Counted from the stretch's first letter, positions 48,456 to 59,253 are shown. The stretch: DNA of 64,000 nt from Anaerolineae bacterium (GCA_008933735.1 WBUL01000007.1:62001-126000), one strand, 5' to 3'. Numbers and translations are program-made. The notes: generated from the sequence alone by a model not told the origin.

Positions 48456-49798
48456 TATTTCAGACGTTCCCTTAAGTCTTGAGCAATTAACTGGGCGGCG
48501 GCATTTTGCCAGTTGTACAGGGTGCGTTCCGGTACCTGGAACTGAAACCACTCCAGAACCGCTTTGATCCGGGGCTCAAGATGGCTGCTGTCGGCGCGAC
48601 GGCTGTAAGGCTTGATACCTGTAACATAAGGAAAGTAGGTTGCGTTATAGTAGCGCCATTCATCCGTCGTGCCAAAATTTTCTTTACCACGCGGTTTGAG
48701 CCGTTCGATGCTTTCCATCAAAATGGCTTTAAGCTCAGCCGCCCGTTCCAGGGTATCAGCTTCCGCCCCGCGTTCGATGAGCCGCGCCTCAATGATCGGC
48801 AGATAGGTTAATGGATTGGTTGCCAGCCGGGGTAAATTGCCCATATTGCTTAGCGCACGACGAGTCAAACGGACAAGTTCATCTTCATCCATCTCTGCAA
48901 AATCGACTGAGCTCTTCACCTTCGGCAGTGCACGGGCCGCAGTACGCAGCTCCTCGCGTGCCTTCTGGAGCTGCGGCGTGCCGGAAAAGGCCACCTGGTC
49001 AAACCACTTTTGAAGCGAATCCGAAAACACCTGGATAAAAATGGCGGCGGAAATCGTGGTTAAAAGCAGAACATAGAAAGCGAGACCCCTTTCCCCGCTT
49101 AATATCATCGCCAGCGCAACCTGCCCCCCAAATAACAGCGCGATAAAAAAAGCCGCGTCGAATGCACGCAGCATATCCAGCCACAGCGCTTCACCCTGCT
49201 GTGCAGCATCCCAGAACGCAATCGCTACTCCGAAGGCAATGAGATCCATGCTGATCGCCGCCAGCACCACATTAGAGGGAAGCACATCCAGCGCCAGCAG
49301 CATGGCCGCGACTCCCAATCCCATAAACAGCGTTGCCAGACCCACAATTTGAAAGGTGCGGTTCCGACTCCGAATCACCGCCAGAAATGAACAGCCGAGT
49401 GGAATCACCACCGCCATCAAAAAAATCATATAGCCCCACTGCGGCGATTCGTCGGCATAGTTAAACACGAAGTCCGTAACGGCGGCAGCCAGATACAAAA
49501 CCGCAGCCCCGATCAGGAAAAAACGGGCACTGAAGTGAAAACCCGTTTCTGGGGGCAGCAGTTCCACGATTGCCAGAAACCAGAACACACTTAACCACAG
49601 TGGCAGCGGCCAGCCGAAACGCATCAGCAGGGTGTCATCCGGGGCTGGTTTTTGCAGTATGTCCACCGCCAGCATTAACCCATAGACCAGCAGACCGAGG
49701 CCGGCATATCTCAGCAGCGTGGTTTGTACATCGCGCTGGATCAGATACAGTCCTAACCAGACCACATAGCCGAAAATAAGAATTTCGAGAACGATCAT
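48455..49798 (-). CDS. Polytopic membrane protein with cytoplasmic C-terminal domain, unknown function
   Basis: 447 aa; seven or more hydrophobic segments, then a helical soluble region. Confidence 0.75.
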   Translation of the reverse strand: MIVLEILIFGYVVWLGLYLIQRDVQTTLLRYAGLGLLVYGLMLAVDILQKPAPDDTLLMRFGWPLPLWLSVFWFLAIVELLPPETGFHFSARFFLIGAAVLYLAAAVTDFVFNYADESPQWGYMIFLMAVVIPLGCSFLAVIRSRNRTFQIVGLATLFMGLGVAAMLLALDVLPSNVVLAAISMDLIAFGVAIAFWDAAQQGEALWLDMLRAFDAAFFIALLFGGQVALAMILSGERGLAFYVLLLTTISAAIFIQVFSDSLQKWFDQVAFSGTPQLQKAREELRTAARALPKVKSSVDFAEMDEDELVRLTRRALSNMGNLPRLATNPLTYLPIIEARLIERGAEADTLERAAELKAILMESIERLKPRGKENFGTTDEWRYYNATYFPYVTGIKPYSRRADSSHLEPRIKAVLEWFQFQVPERTLYNWQNAAAQLIAQDLRERLK

Positions 49799-50265
49799 AA
49801 GGATGAACTAAAAAAATCTGCTGCCCATACGAATTGAATGCCTGCGCGTTTCGCCGCTTCCTGATCGGTATCCAGATCGCCCACGAATACAATTTCATCG
49901 GGGTTATCTATTTTAGCGCGGCGGGCAATGGTCAGCAGCATTCCGGGGTTGGGTTTGCGGTGCAGACTCTCACGGGCATATTTTTTGACGGTGCCATTCG
50001 GATGATAGGGGCAGAACAGGGCGTAATCCGCCCCGATGAGACCCGCCACGTACTGCATCAAAGCCTGTGCCTGCTTATAGGAAAGATACCCGAACGCGAC
50101 CCCGCCCTGATTGCTGGCAACGGCAAGAATGTGCCCCTCGGCTTTTAGCTGCTGGCACTTTGCCAGCACTCCCGGCATAAGGGTATGTTCTTCAATGGTG
50201 TTGGCTGGCCTGCCCTCAATGCTGGCGACCAGCGTACTGTCTTTATCGAAGATAATGAGCATCAC
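49795..50265 (-). CDS. HAD-IIIA hydrolase (GmhB/histidinol-phosphatase-like)
   Basis: 'LIIFDKDSTLV', 'LAVASNQGGVAFGYLS', 'RKPNPGMLL', 'VFVGDLDTDQEAAKRAGIQFVWA'. Confidence 0.88.
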   Translation of the reverse strand: MMLIIFDKDSTLVASIEGRPANTIEEHTLMPGVLAKCQQLKAEGHILAVASNQGGVAFGYLSYKQAQALMQYVAGLIGADYALFCPYHPNGTVKKYARESLHRKPNPGMLLTIARRAKIDNPDEIVFVGDLDTDQEAAKRAGIQFVWAADFFSSSL

Positions 50266-50277
50266 TCATCTCTAAAG

Positions 50278-51138
50278 TTAGTCATCTAATAGATTGGGGC
50301 GCGGTGTGATTCTTTGGAGAATCGCTTGGGGATTATGTGCAAGCGTTTGAAGAAACTCCTGGGCATCTTCTAAATCGGTAAAGGCCGCGTGGATAGTATT
50401 CCCGGTATTAATTTGCAAAGTAATTTCGAATTTCTGAACCATGGGGTTGGATGGCAGGGGTGCAAGCAGCTCATCAATTGCATTTTTTACTAAGTCTGCC
50501 CCAGTTTTACCTGGAAATCTTTCAAATTTCAGCCAGCTTTGAGCAATGGTTTTGAGATGACCGGTAGACTGCAACTGCAAGATAAGATTAAGCAGGTCTT
50601 CTGGTCGTTCATAACTTTCACGCATGGTTGCAGCATTTAGGTTGAAGCTGTTATCGCCCAGGAAATTATCAAGCGGAGACTGAAGGGTGCTGTCTATCTG
50701 ATCGTCTGTTGCCACCAAAATCATTTTGATGCCACCTTCGGATAACAGCATTAATCCAACTCCTTCCGTCCAGTACCCGGCTAAAACTGCGGCAGCCCCT
50801 CGAATAGTTGGATACTTTTTGCGAACCTCTCGCAGTTGTAAAATCCAAGCACCTTTATCATTATGATGACGAGCATCCTTTAACCATTTGGTTTCCAGGA
50901 GGGCAATAGGTTCCGTTGTATTCTTTAAAACAACGACATTATCCATTTGGCGAGGAAGCCCACCTATCATTTCAAGTCTAATAACTCTTTTCCCCTCCTC
51001 CGGACTCAGGAGTTCATAACCGGCATGTTTTTCTGCAAGGTACTGCCTGACAAACTCGATCACGGCCTCTTCAAAAACTTCTCCAATAATTTGACCAAAT
51101 TTACTGGCTGGACTTTTAACTTTTTTCTCTGAAGCCAT
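50278..51138 (-). CDS. Putative restriction endonuclease, PD-(D/E)xK-like
   Basis: 'GEVFEEAVIEFVRQYL', 'MDNVVVLKNTTEPIALLETKWLKDARHHNDKGAWILQLREVRKKYP'; adjacent to a DNA methyltransferase. Confidence 0.75.
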   Translation of the reverse strand: MASEKKVKSPASKFGQIIGEVFEEAVIEFVRQYLAEKHAGYELLSPEEGKRVIRLEMIGGLPRQMDNVVVLKNTTEPIALLETKWLKDARHHNDKGAWILQLREVRKKYPTIRGAAAVLAGYWTEGVGLMLLSEGGIKMILVATDDQIDSTLQSPLDNFLGDNSFNLNAATMRESYERPEDLLNLILQLQSTGHLKTIAQSWLKFERFPGKTGADLVKNAIDELLAPLPSNPMVQKFEITLQINTGNTIHAAFTDLEDAQEFLQTLAHNPQAILQRITPRPNLLDD

Positions 51139-51143
51139 AGCTT

Positions 51144-52526
51144 TTACTTTTTAAGAATAACAATCCCTTCCCGAAGAGGAACATTGTGCCGCTGTGGGTT
51201 CTCCTTCCATTTTTCGCCTCGCCCGCGCAGTTCATAATAGTCAAAATGACGGAAACCCAATGCTACCGCCAATTCCCCGATTAAAGTATCTGTGGCTACA
51301 TGAACACCATAAGGTGCAGAATCTCCCAAAACGAGACAGAAATGTCCGCCTGGCATCAACACTCGATGGGTTTCTTTCAGCACTGCCAAGATGTCATTAA
51401 AATACAAAGCTGTCATCAGGTCATAGGCTTTTTTGCCGCCCTTTTGATTCCTCAAAAGGGCAAGGGCGAGGATGGAAGTCTGTAGCTTCTGGTATATGTT
51501 AGGTGCTATAGCCTTAATTTCTTCAGAGAGGGCCGTTTCAACATTATATTTGCTCCGATTGATCTGAGTGGTTGCTGCGATCATTAATTTATCACGATAG
51601 TCTCTGGTAATATCAGACCAGGTTCGTGCTAACCCCCAAAAATAAGTTTCAAGGCGGGTTCTATCAGCATAATCATAATTATTCAAGTAAGGGGGTGAAG
51701 TGAGTGCAAGTTTTACTTGCTCATCGGCTAGCAGTTGTTTTTGACGCGAATCCCCTAAAATATTCTTGATTTCACAGCGCCTTTCTTTCGTTTTTTGTAA
51801 ATCCCCCATCATTTGCCAGACGGTTTTTTGGAAAGTCCCCAAAGCGTCCTTGGGCGGTGCTTCTCCTCTATTTTTACGTGGGGAAATATAAGGCCAGCCT
51901 GTGCCTGCCAATGCGGCTCCGCGTAAGGTCTCTGTAAGCGCTAACTTGAGAAAATCCTGCACAGCCGGATAAGTTGAGTAAGAAAGGATCTGCTCCCGCA
52001 AAATGTACAAAATTTTCAAGTCGTCAGGATGGTAACATTTGTAGACTAATTCAGGGAAAACACCTTCTATATCAATAAAAGTTTTCCCCCCATGCGTTTT
52101 TTCGGAAACTTCTTCAAAAAACTCACGAATTTGTTTTCGCAAAATATTTTCTTCAAAATCCCAATTCAACTTCACCTTTGCTACCCAGTGAACAAAGGAG
52201 TGAGCCTCGACCCCATAAGCATTGATCCCTTGCTGCTTGGCAACCACCAAGGTCGTTCCTGTGCCAGAAAAGGGATCATAAATCCAATCCTCAGGGAGTA
52301 CACTAAATAAATCCAAACTTTCAAGAACGAATTTATAGGAAAACCCGGCAGGATAACGAAACCAACGGTGAATAGGCGCTTTGGCGCTATCCTTAAAAGT
52401 GCCGATTTCCCGCCCTGAATAGTAGGACGGGGATAATGTTTCGTCTCCAGTGGAGGTCATGAAAGGGAGTAGAAGTTGGGTCGGCGAGTCCAAAATTCGT
52501 TTTCCTATGCAAAGCAGCAGGGGCAA
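51144..52526 (-). CDS. Site-specific DNA methyltransferase (TSPPY type)
   Basis: Motif I 'DWIYDPFSGTGTTLVVAKQQGINAYGVE', motif IV 'LALTSPPYLNNYDYADRTRLETYFWG', 'HRVLMPGGHFCLVLGDS'. Confidence 0.93.
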   Translation of the reverse strand: MPLLLCIGKRILDSPTQLLLPFMTSTGDETLSPSYYSGREIGTFKDSAKAPIHRWFRYPAGFSYKFVLESLDLFSVLPEDWIYDPFSGTGTTLVVAKQQGINAYGVEAHSFVHWVAKVKLNWDFEENILRKQIREFFEEVSEKTHGGKTFIDIEGVFPELVYKCYHPDDLKILYILREQILSYSTYPAVQDFLKLALTETLRGAALAGTGWPYISPRKNRGEAPPKDALGTFQKTVWQMMGDLQKTKERRCEIKNILGDSRQKQLLADEQVKLALTSPPYLNNYDYADRTRLETYFWGLARTWSDITRDYRDKLMIAATTQINRSKYNVETALSEEIKAIAPNIYQKLQTSILALALLRNQKGGKKAYDLMTALYFNDILAVLKETHRVLMPGGHFCLVLGDSAPYGVHVATDTLIGELAVALGFRHFDYYELRGRGEKWKENPQRHNVPLREGIVILKK

Positions 52527-52545
52527 GTTGGCGAACTTACCCCTG
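52518..52545. repeat. Hairpin between the SHMT-GcvT fusion gene and the methyltransferase gene
   Basis: CAGGGG-c-AAGTT-ggcg-AACTT-a-CCCCTG, no strong T tract. Confidence 0.7.
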
Positions 52546-52559
52546 TATTGTAGCAGAGT

Positions 52560-55500
52560 TTACTTCCTGCGTATCGGAAAACGCGAGAGCACCGTGACCG
52601 ACTGCGGGGCCGTGACTTTATCACCCATTTTGAGGTCAGTGATCCCTTTGCCATCTTTAGAACTGCCGACATTGGCATAGACCATCAACTCCGTGCCCTC
52701 GGCGGCAAATTTGTCCTTCACCAGTGCCTGCCCGATGTGATAGCCTTCCAGCCCTAACGCACAGGAGGTCACCTGCCCGACCACACGTCCACGAGCATCG
52801 ACCAGAGGGTCACCGGGAACTGGTGATCGCAGCCCCTTGGCGTCCACCTGGAAGCGGACGGTTTCCACATCGCGTTTGGCTTCATAGTCCAGGAAGGCAG
52901 TTTTACCCACAAAAAACGGCTTCCATGTTTTGACATAGCTGCCAAAACCCGCGTCCGCCGGATTCATATTCAAATGACCGGCCAGCTCATGCCCATACAG
53001 CGGAAGACCGGCTTCCGTTCGCAGACTGTCCCGCGAGGCCAGACCACAGGGGGTAACCCCTTTTTCGACCATGAGCTTGAAGAAAGAGGCCGCCTTTTCA
53101 GGATGAACAAAAATTTCAAAGGCGACTCGTTCACCTGTATATCCGGTACGGGAGATAATCAAATCATAGCCCGCCAGCGTCACCTGGGTCAGTTCCGCCC
53201 AGCCAAGCTTTTTGACCTTCGCTTTATCCGCCTCGCTGCCATCCAGCGTGAGCAGATAATCCACACTCTTGGGGCCTTGCAGCGCGATGTCCACTCGTCC
53301 ATCGGCTAACCCTGGCGCTCGCAAATCGCGTAAGGTGGTCATCTTACGTCCTGGCGCTTTAATCCAGGGACGTTCATTACTGATGCGAACCTCGCCTTTC
53401 AGCACCGCATTCAGCCACGCCCAATCCTTGTCATTGTTGGACGCATTCACAACCATCATAAAATGATCTTTGCCGCGCCGATAGATAAAAATATCATCCA
53501 AGGGAATGCCGTCCGGGGCAAGCAAATAACTGTAATGGGCTTTGCCAACGTCCAATTTGGAAACATCATTGGCGGTCACAGCATCCAGAAAAGCCTCAGC
53601 GCCTGCGCCGGAGACATCAAACACCCCCATGTGCGACACATCAAAAATGCCTGCATCCGTCCGCACAGCCCTGTGCTCATCCGTCACCGACGCATACCAG
53701 ACCGGCATATCATAGCCGCCAAAACCAACCATCTTGGCGCCCAACGATTTATGCAGGCTGTGAAGCGGTGTGGTTTTCAGGGTATCGCTGTCCGGTTCGT
53801 TCCATTCAAAGACGGGCAGGACATTCCCTTTTGGCCCTTGGTAACTGCGGCCTGTACAGCCCACAAAGTAGGCTTTATCTGACGCAAATCCAATGCCCTC
53901 AAAAGCCCAATCTTTATCAAAACCCGCCTCTGCAAACCGCGTCATATCCGGTTCACGGGTGAGCGGACTCACCGAGACCGGCCCCGGCACCTTAGACTGA
54001 ACATCATGTTCGTCAAACTGAACGTACCCATCCGACAGGGCGGTCAGCCACTGCACCACGTAGTCGAGACATTCTTCCACGTACAGCAGATAGACATGGT
54101 CACCTTTACGTTCCACAATACCGCGTGAGATGTAGGTACCATTCATTTCAAGGATAAAGGTCGGCTGCCAGTCACCATTTTTCATGCCCAGCACATCACA
54201 GGTCAGCACCGTCTGGAGAAAAGGTGCCGCAGATTCGCCGTAAATATGAATGGTCGACCAGGGGGCACTTTCATAGTGGTCGTCTACAGGCAGCACACGG
54301 AAATGTTCTTCAGCGGCGTCAGCCTCTTTGGGATAATTTACCAGACTGGGAATTTCATAATCGATTCCGGCTTCCGTCGCCAGCTTATTCACGCGCTGCT
54401 GCACATCCACAAATACATCAAAATCAACCTTTGCCCGCCAATTTTTGACGGTGTTGTTCTTCATGTAGCTGAACGGTTTGCAGGCAAACAACAAATCGGC
54501 GATTGCGTCGGTCAGTTCGATACATTCTGACTCTCGAAAGCCGCGCTGGGTAATCCAGGGCGTGCCGAACCGAACCCCCGTCGCCCGGAAGGGCGAGGTA
54601 TCACCGGGGATGGTATTACGATTTGCCACTACCCCCGCAACATCCAGGAGTCGTGCCGCAATGTCACCTGATAAGGGCGAACCGTCCGCACCTTTGATCT
54701 GCCCCACATCCACCAGGAACATATGGGTATTGGTGCCGCCATACGGGATTCGCAGGCCCCGTTCCTGAAACCGAGCAACCATTGTTTTCGCATTTTTCGC
54801 CGTCTGGTGCTGCAATTCGTGAAACTGTTTCGTTCCGGCAATTTTCATAGCAACGGCCAGCGCCGCAATTGTATTTACGTGCGGCCCGCCCTGTTCCCCT
54901 GGGAACACCGCCCGGTCAATTTTGCGGGCGAGATCGCGCTTATGGGTCACTAATACAGCCGCCCGCGGGCCATTCAGGGTTTTGTGGGTGGTAAAACTGA
55001 CAATATCCGCAATCCCGACGGGTGACGGATACACCCCCGCTGCGACTAACCCCGCTACATGGGACATGTCGGCAAGCACCAGACTGCCTGCTTCATCGGC
55101 AATTTCACGGAACAACTTCCAATCAGGTGCCCAGGGATAGGAGGTATACCCCGCGATAATAAACTTAGGACGGTGCTTGAGCGCCAGGTCTCGAATCTGG
55201 TCGTAATCCAAGCGCTCGGTTTGGGGGTCAACACCATAGGCCACCACATTAAAAAAGATGCCGCTCCGGTTCACAGGGCTGCCATGTGTCAGATGTCCAC
55301 CGTCGGTCAGGTTTAAACCCATGATGGTATCACCAGGCAGGGCAAGGGCTGTATAAACAGCACTGTTGGCGGGTGCGCCGGAAAGCGGCTGCACATTCAC
55401 ATACAGCCTGTCCGGGCCGTACTTTTCGGTCGCAAACCGTTCGGCAGTACGGCGGCGGGCCAGACTTTCGACGACTTCCGCCATTTCCGTGCCTTTATAG

Positions 55501-55793
55501 TAGCGCGGGCTCCCATCGCGCCGAAACTCAGCCAGCCGAACATCCAGATCCAGCAGGCCTTCTTCGCTCATAAACCGCCAGTGTTCCGGCGGATAACCTT
55601 CCGCATAGATATTACTGAGTACTGACCCGACTGCTTCACGCACCGCCAGTGGAATCGACGATTCTGACGGGATCAAAATGAGCTTACGCGCCTGACGAAT
55701 CGCCTCAAAATCCACCAGCGCGGCGACATCGGGGTCAATACTGGCAAGGTCGCCACGAAATAAGAAATCATCCATCGGCATAAGTGCGATCAT
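52560..55793 (-). CDS. Fusion of serine hydroxymethyltransferase (N) and aminomethyltransferase GcvT (C), with a middle GcvT-like domain
   Basis: N: '[35 protein letters not shown]', '[17 protein letters not shown]'. C: '[49 protein letters not shown]'. Start among clustered ATGs uncertain. Confidence 0.94.
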   Translation of the reverse strand: MIALMPMDDFLFRGDLASIDPDVAALVDFEAIRQARKLILIPSESSIPLAVREAVGSVLSNIYAEGYPPEHWRFMSEEGLLDLDVRLAEFRRDGSPRYYKGTEMAEVVESLARRRTAERFATEKYGPDRLYVNVQPLSGAPANSAVYTALALPGDTIMGLNLTDGGHLTHGSPVNRSGIFFNVVAYGVDPQTERLDYDQIRDLALKHRPKFIIAGYTSYPWAPDWKLFREIADEAGSLVLADMSHVAGLVAAGVYPSPVGIADIVSFTTHKTLNGPRAAVLVTHKRDLARKIDRAVFPGEQGGPHVNTIAALAVAMKIAGTKQFHELQHQTAKNAKTMVARFQERGLRIPYGGTNTHMFLVDVGQIKGADGSPLSGDIAARLLDVAGVVANRNTIPGDTSPFRATGVRFGTPWITQRGFRESECIELTDAIADLLFACKPFSYMKNNTVKNWRAKVDFDVFVDVQQRVNKLATEAGIDYEIPSLVNYPKEADAAEEHFRVLPVDDHYESAPWSTIHIYGESAAPFLQTVLTCDVLGMKNGDWQPTFILEMNGTYISRGIVERKGDHVYLLYVEECLDYVVQWLTALSDGYVQFDEHDVQSKVPGPVSVSPLTREPDMTRFAEAGFDKDWAFEGIGFASDKAYFVGCTGRSYQGPKGNVLPVFEWNEPDSDTLKTTPLHSLHKSLGAKMVGFGGYDMPVWYASVTDEHRAVRTDAGIFDVSHMGVFDVSGAGAEAFLDAVTANDVSKLDVGKAHYSYLLAPDGIPLDDIFIYRRGKDHFMMVVNASNNDKDWAWLNAVLKGEVRISNERPWIKAPGRKMTTLRDLRAPGLADGRVDIALQGPKSVDYLLTLDGSEADKAKVKKLGWAELTQVTLAGYDLIISRTGYTGERVAFEIFVHPEKAASFFKLMVEKGVTPCGLASRDSLRTEAGLPLYGHELAGHLNMNPADAGFGSYVKTWKPFFVGKTAFLDYEAKRDVETVRFQVDAKGLRSPVPGDPLVDARGRVVGQVTSCALGLEGYHIGQALVKDKFAAEGTELMVYANVGSSKDGKGITDLKMGDKVTAPQSVTVLSRFPIRRK

Positions 55794-55850
55794 TCTCCTT
55801 AATATGTTTTGATCGACTCTGTCGATTTTAGCGTGGCTTACGTTTTTTTT

Positions 55851-56807
55851 CTATTCTGAGGGTTCAATCGGCTTTGCATTCACTTCCCACAGAAATTCCT
55901 TAATGTCCCTGAGGGTCCCAAATTCTGTGCCGATCTGCGTTGCTGCATAAATCGCTGCCGCCCCCCCAAGCTCCAGGGCACTGTCCAGCGAATGTTCTTT
56001 AAGCCGCCCGCGTAGATACCCTGCCAGCATGGCATCATATACCCCGGATCGTGTTCCTGTTCTGATTTCTTCAGGATATTCCAGTTTAAGAATCTGGTCT
56101 TCTGTTGCCAGGATCGCGCCTGCATAATCATTGAGAATGATCATCACACGCAGAGCACCTTCTTCCTGCAACTTGCGGGCGCAGTAAATCACATCCTTCT
56201 CTACACGTACCGGGAAATTGAAATATCGCTCGATACGCAGTTGATCCAGCATCACAAGGGTGGGTTTGGCCTGTATCCCCTGGCGCAGCGACTCGCCCTC
56301 TGTGTCCAGGACAACCCGCGCCCCAGCTTCTTTTGCAACCGTTGCCAGCCCGGCATAGGTATCCGCATTAGCACCGAGCGGCAGGCCTCCTGCAAATACC
56401 ACATAATCGTTAGGTTCGATCCGCTCCCTGAGCATATCCTCCACCCTACGGAATATTTCAGGCGGTACTTCGGCACACTCCTCTTTGATGATGGTTTCCT
56501 GACCCGAACCTGTATCTTTTATAAAGATGCTGCTGCGGATGCGCCCCTCAAAACGCACCACCCGCACCGGAAAGCCGTATTCCAGCAGCAGCGCCTCATA
56601 TGCGCGTGAAATGGGGCCTGTGCCGAGGAGGACAATGGCTTCGGTTTCTGTTCCCAGCATTCTTACCGCCGATGAGATATTCATTCCACGACCTGCGGCT
56701 GAGATAACAGACCCGTCAATTACCTGATTTTCATAGCCGACAGCAAGATAATGTACAGTAATGGTGCGATCCAGCGAAGGGTTCAGGGTAACGGTTATAA
56801 TCTTCAT
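55851..56807 (-). CDS. PfkB-family sugar kinase (1-phosphofructokinase-like), divergent active site
   Basis: 'IITVTLNPSLDRTITV', 'GRGMNISSAVRMLGTETEAIVLLG', C-terminal 'SGVYDAMLAGYLRG'. Confidence 0.82.
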   Translation of the reverse strand: MKIITVTLNPSLDRTITVHYLAVGYENQVIDGSVISAAGRGMNISSAVRMLGTETEAIVLLGTGPISRAYEALLLEYGFPVRVVRFEGRIRSSIFIKDTGSGQETIIKEECAEVPPEIFRRVEDMLRERIEPNDYVVFAGGLPLGANADTYAGLATVAKEAGARVVLDTEGESLRQGIQAKPTLVMLDQLRIERYFNFPVRVEKDVIYCARKLQEEGALRVMIILNDYAGAILATEDQILKLEYPEEIRTGTRSGVYDAMLAGYLRGRLKEHSLDSALELGGAAAIYAATQIGTEFGTLRDIKEFLWEVNAKPIEPSE

Positions 56808-56840
56808 GATGTAATCTCCTTATCCTGGAAAGGATGTGTT

Positions 56841-57638
56841 TTGTACTGGCAAGAAATCCGTTCAACGGGACTCAAAACACTGCTCACGAAATCCAGCATC
56901 GGTCTAATCTGCGATTTTGACGGCACCCTCAGTCCGATTGTCCAGGACCGCGAGAGGGCTCAGCTTGCCCCTGGCAACCGGGAACTCCTGCGACAGCTCC
57001 AGAAACACCTTCGGCTGGTGGCGCTCGTTTCCGGGCGGGCGGTGGCTGACTTAAGCGCACGTGTTGGTCTGCCCGGCCTCATTTACATCGGTAATCATGG
57101 TCTTGAACGACTCGTTGACGGTCAGATCGTTTGCCCGCCCGAAGTGGCAGCCTATCGTTCGGCTATCAAGGCAGTGCTTAACGCCATCCACCTTGAAAAA
57201 CAGATGACATTGGAAGACAAAAACGTAACCTTTGCCATCCACTACCGGCAGGCTGCCGATCATGAAGCCATCCAGACCACTTATTCTCCCCTTTTACAAT
57301 CCTTAGCAGATGAACATGGCCTTCATTTTTCGCAGGGGCGGAGGGTATTTGAGCTGCGCCCGCCCCTTGAAATCAACAAAGGCACTGCCCTCGCCAGCCT
57401 GGTCACACAGTACGGATTGGATGGCCTCGTCTTTATCGGAGATGACATCACCGATGCAGACGCCATGCGAACAGCCCGCCAACTGCGGGAGCAGCAGACC
57501 TGTTACTCGGTCAACCTCGCGGTTGAATCGGAAGAAATGCCTGCTATCCTGCATGATTATGCAGACGCTTTCGCAGCGGGCACCTCCGACGTAACGGCAT
57601 TTTTGGCCTGGTTTTTGGATGCACTCAGCGCATCCTGA
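56841..57638 (+). CDS. otsB: Trehalose-6-phosphate phosphatase-like (OtsB family)
   Basis: 'LICDFDGTLSPIVQDRERAQL', 'VALVSGRAVADLSARVGLPGLIYIGNHGLE', 'LVFIGDDITDADAM'. TTG at 56841 after AAAGGA is the likely start. Confidence 0.9.
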   Translation: MYWQEIRSTGLKTLLTKSSIGLICDFDGTLSPIVQDRERAQLAPGNRELLRQLQKHLRLVALVSGRAVADLSARVGLPGLIYIGNHGLERLVDGQIVCPPEVAAYRSAIKAVLNAIHLEKQMTLEDKNVTFAIHYRQAADHEAIQTTYSPLLQSLADEHGLHFSQGRRVFELRPPLEINKGTALASLVTQYGLDGLVFIGDDITDADAMRTARQLREQQTCYSVNLAVESEEMPAILHDYADAFAAGTSDVTAFLAWFLDALSAS

Positions 57639-59071
57639 ATTTGCTGGTAAAACCACTGTTTGATGTCAGCCTGGGTGACTTTCTCACGCAGCGCCGCTGC
57701 TCGTTTGCGGCGCTCCTCCACAGGCATATTCAGCGCCTGGTGCATCGCTTCCGCGGTCCCATACACATCAAATGGCGAAACGGTCAGTGCATGTTCACCC
57801 AATTCAAAGAATGCGCCTGCATGTTCTGATAAAATCAGCACCCCATCGCGCTGGTTGACCAGCACCCCCTCTTTTGCCACCAGATTCATGCCATCTGCCA
57901 GGGGATTAACCAGCAGAACATGATAAAGCTGCATGGCAGCAATTGCCCGTGTATAGTTGTCGCCCACGATAATCCGCACAGGTTCCCAGAAGGCTTCGCT
58001 GTAGTTTGCGTTAATCAGACCTGCTACAGCCATGATTTCCTGCAAATAGTTCTGGTATTCAATCACTTCCATCCGTGATGGCACCAGCAGCGCCATCATA
58101 TGAATTTTCCCGTAATATTCAGGGTGATTTTCCAGAAGGACGCGGAAGGCTTCCAGCCCGCGCAGGATATTCTTACTCGGCTCGATGCGATCCGTTCGCA
58201 GAATCAGTTTGCGATCACCGACGAAATTCAAAATCGTCGTTCGCAGCAGCAGCGCTTCGTTGCTGTTTGCCAGTTCCTGCACTTTTTCCACGTCAATGGA
58301 GATCGGATATGCGTTGGCAAGGATGCGCTGCCCCCGGTACGTAATGGAAGTGCGGCTGCCATGTGAATGGGCATCCGCCAGATAGTAACGGCAGGTCTGG
58401 ACAAAATTAAAGGCATCTTTGTTCGTCTGGAAGCCGACCCGATCTGAGGCCAGCAGCCCATCCAGAATGGTGTCTCGAATCTGCCCCGGCAAAATGCTCC
58501 AGGCGTCTGTGCCCGGCCAGGGAATATGAATAAACGGCTGAATCTGAACCGAACTGCCCAGTTGATCTCGCAAAAAGCGCGGCAGCAGATAGAGATGGTA
58601 ATCCTGAGGCAGAACAATCACCGGGCGGTCAACATCCTTCACCATCTCCACAATCGCATCGGCAAAAAGCTGATTAATCACCACATACCCATTATTCCAT
58701 GCATTCCAGGTTTCACGGGTGATGCTGGGTTGGCGGGGGGCATCCCAGAGTTGGTGCTGGATGAACCACAGCAGAGGATTCGCAATGACTTCATAGTAGC
58801 CCCGGTAAGCCCCGGCTTCGGGAATCAGCAGACGCAGGGAGATACCTTCAACGGTTTGAGGCTGGTTGTTTCCGGCTTCCGCCCATTTGCGATCATCTTC
58901 GCTCAACGAGGCAGCCACCCACAGCACATCATGTTTTTCTGCTAACCCTGCCAGCGCCGTCACCAGTCCTCCGGCGCCGCGCTTCGATTCAAACGTGCCA
59001 TCTTCTTTCTGCGAAAAGGAATACGGCCCTCGATTTGAGGCAATGATAATGAGAGGATCTTTGTCGGCCAT
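57557..59071 (-). CDS. GT20 family, trehalose-6-phosphate synthase-like (OtsA homolog)
   Basis: 'IIASNRGPYSFSQKEDGTFESKRGAGGLVTAL', 'VLPQDYHLYLLPRFLR', 'HIPWPGTDAWSILP', 'LRTDRIEPSKNILRGLEAF', 'LADGMNLVAKEG'. Confidence 0.9.
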   Translation of the reverse strand: MADKDPLIIIASNRGPYSFSQKEDGTFESKRGAGGLVTALAGLAEKHDVLWVAASLSEDDRKWAEAGNNQPQTVEGISLRLLIPEAGAYRGYYEVIANPLLWFIQHQLWDAPRQPSITRETWNAWNNGYVVINQLFADAIVEMVKDVDRPVIVLPQDYHLYLLPRFLRDQLGSSVQIQPFIHIPWPGTDAWSILPGQIRDTILDGLLASDRVGFQTNKDAFNFVQTCRYYLADAHSHGSRTSITYRGQRILANAYPISIDVEKVQELANSNEALLLRTTILNFVGDRKLILRTDRIEPSKNILRGLEAFRVLLENHPEYYGKIHMMALLVPSRMEVIEYQNYLQEIMAVAGLINANYSEAFWEPVRIIVGDNYTRAIAAMQLYHVLLVNPLADGMNLVAKEGVLVNQRDGVLILSEHAGAFFELGEHALTVSPFDVYGTAEAMHQALNMPVEERRKRAAALREKVTQADIKQWFYQQIQDALSASKNQAKNAVTSEVPAAKASA

Positions 59072-59253
59072 TATGCTCCCTCAAGGTCTCATCTACCCTT
59101 TAAGGGTAACACATCAAATCCACTCCATGATAAGAATCTGATGATTTCTCCTCAACGATAACGCACAAAAGGATTCCTCTTTTGTGCATCTTGCCCACTT
59201 GCCGCGTTTTAGGGATACTTCTAATATAGCCAGAAGTTTTGGAGAATATTGTT

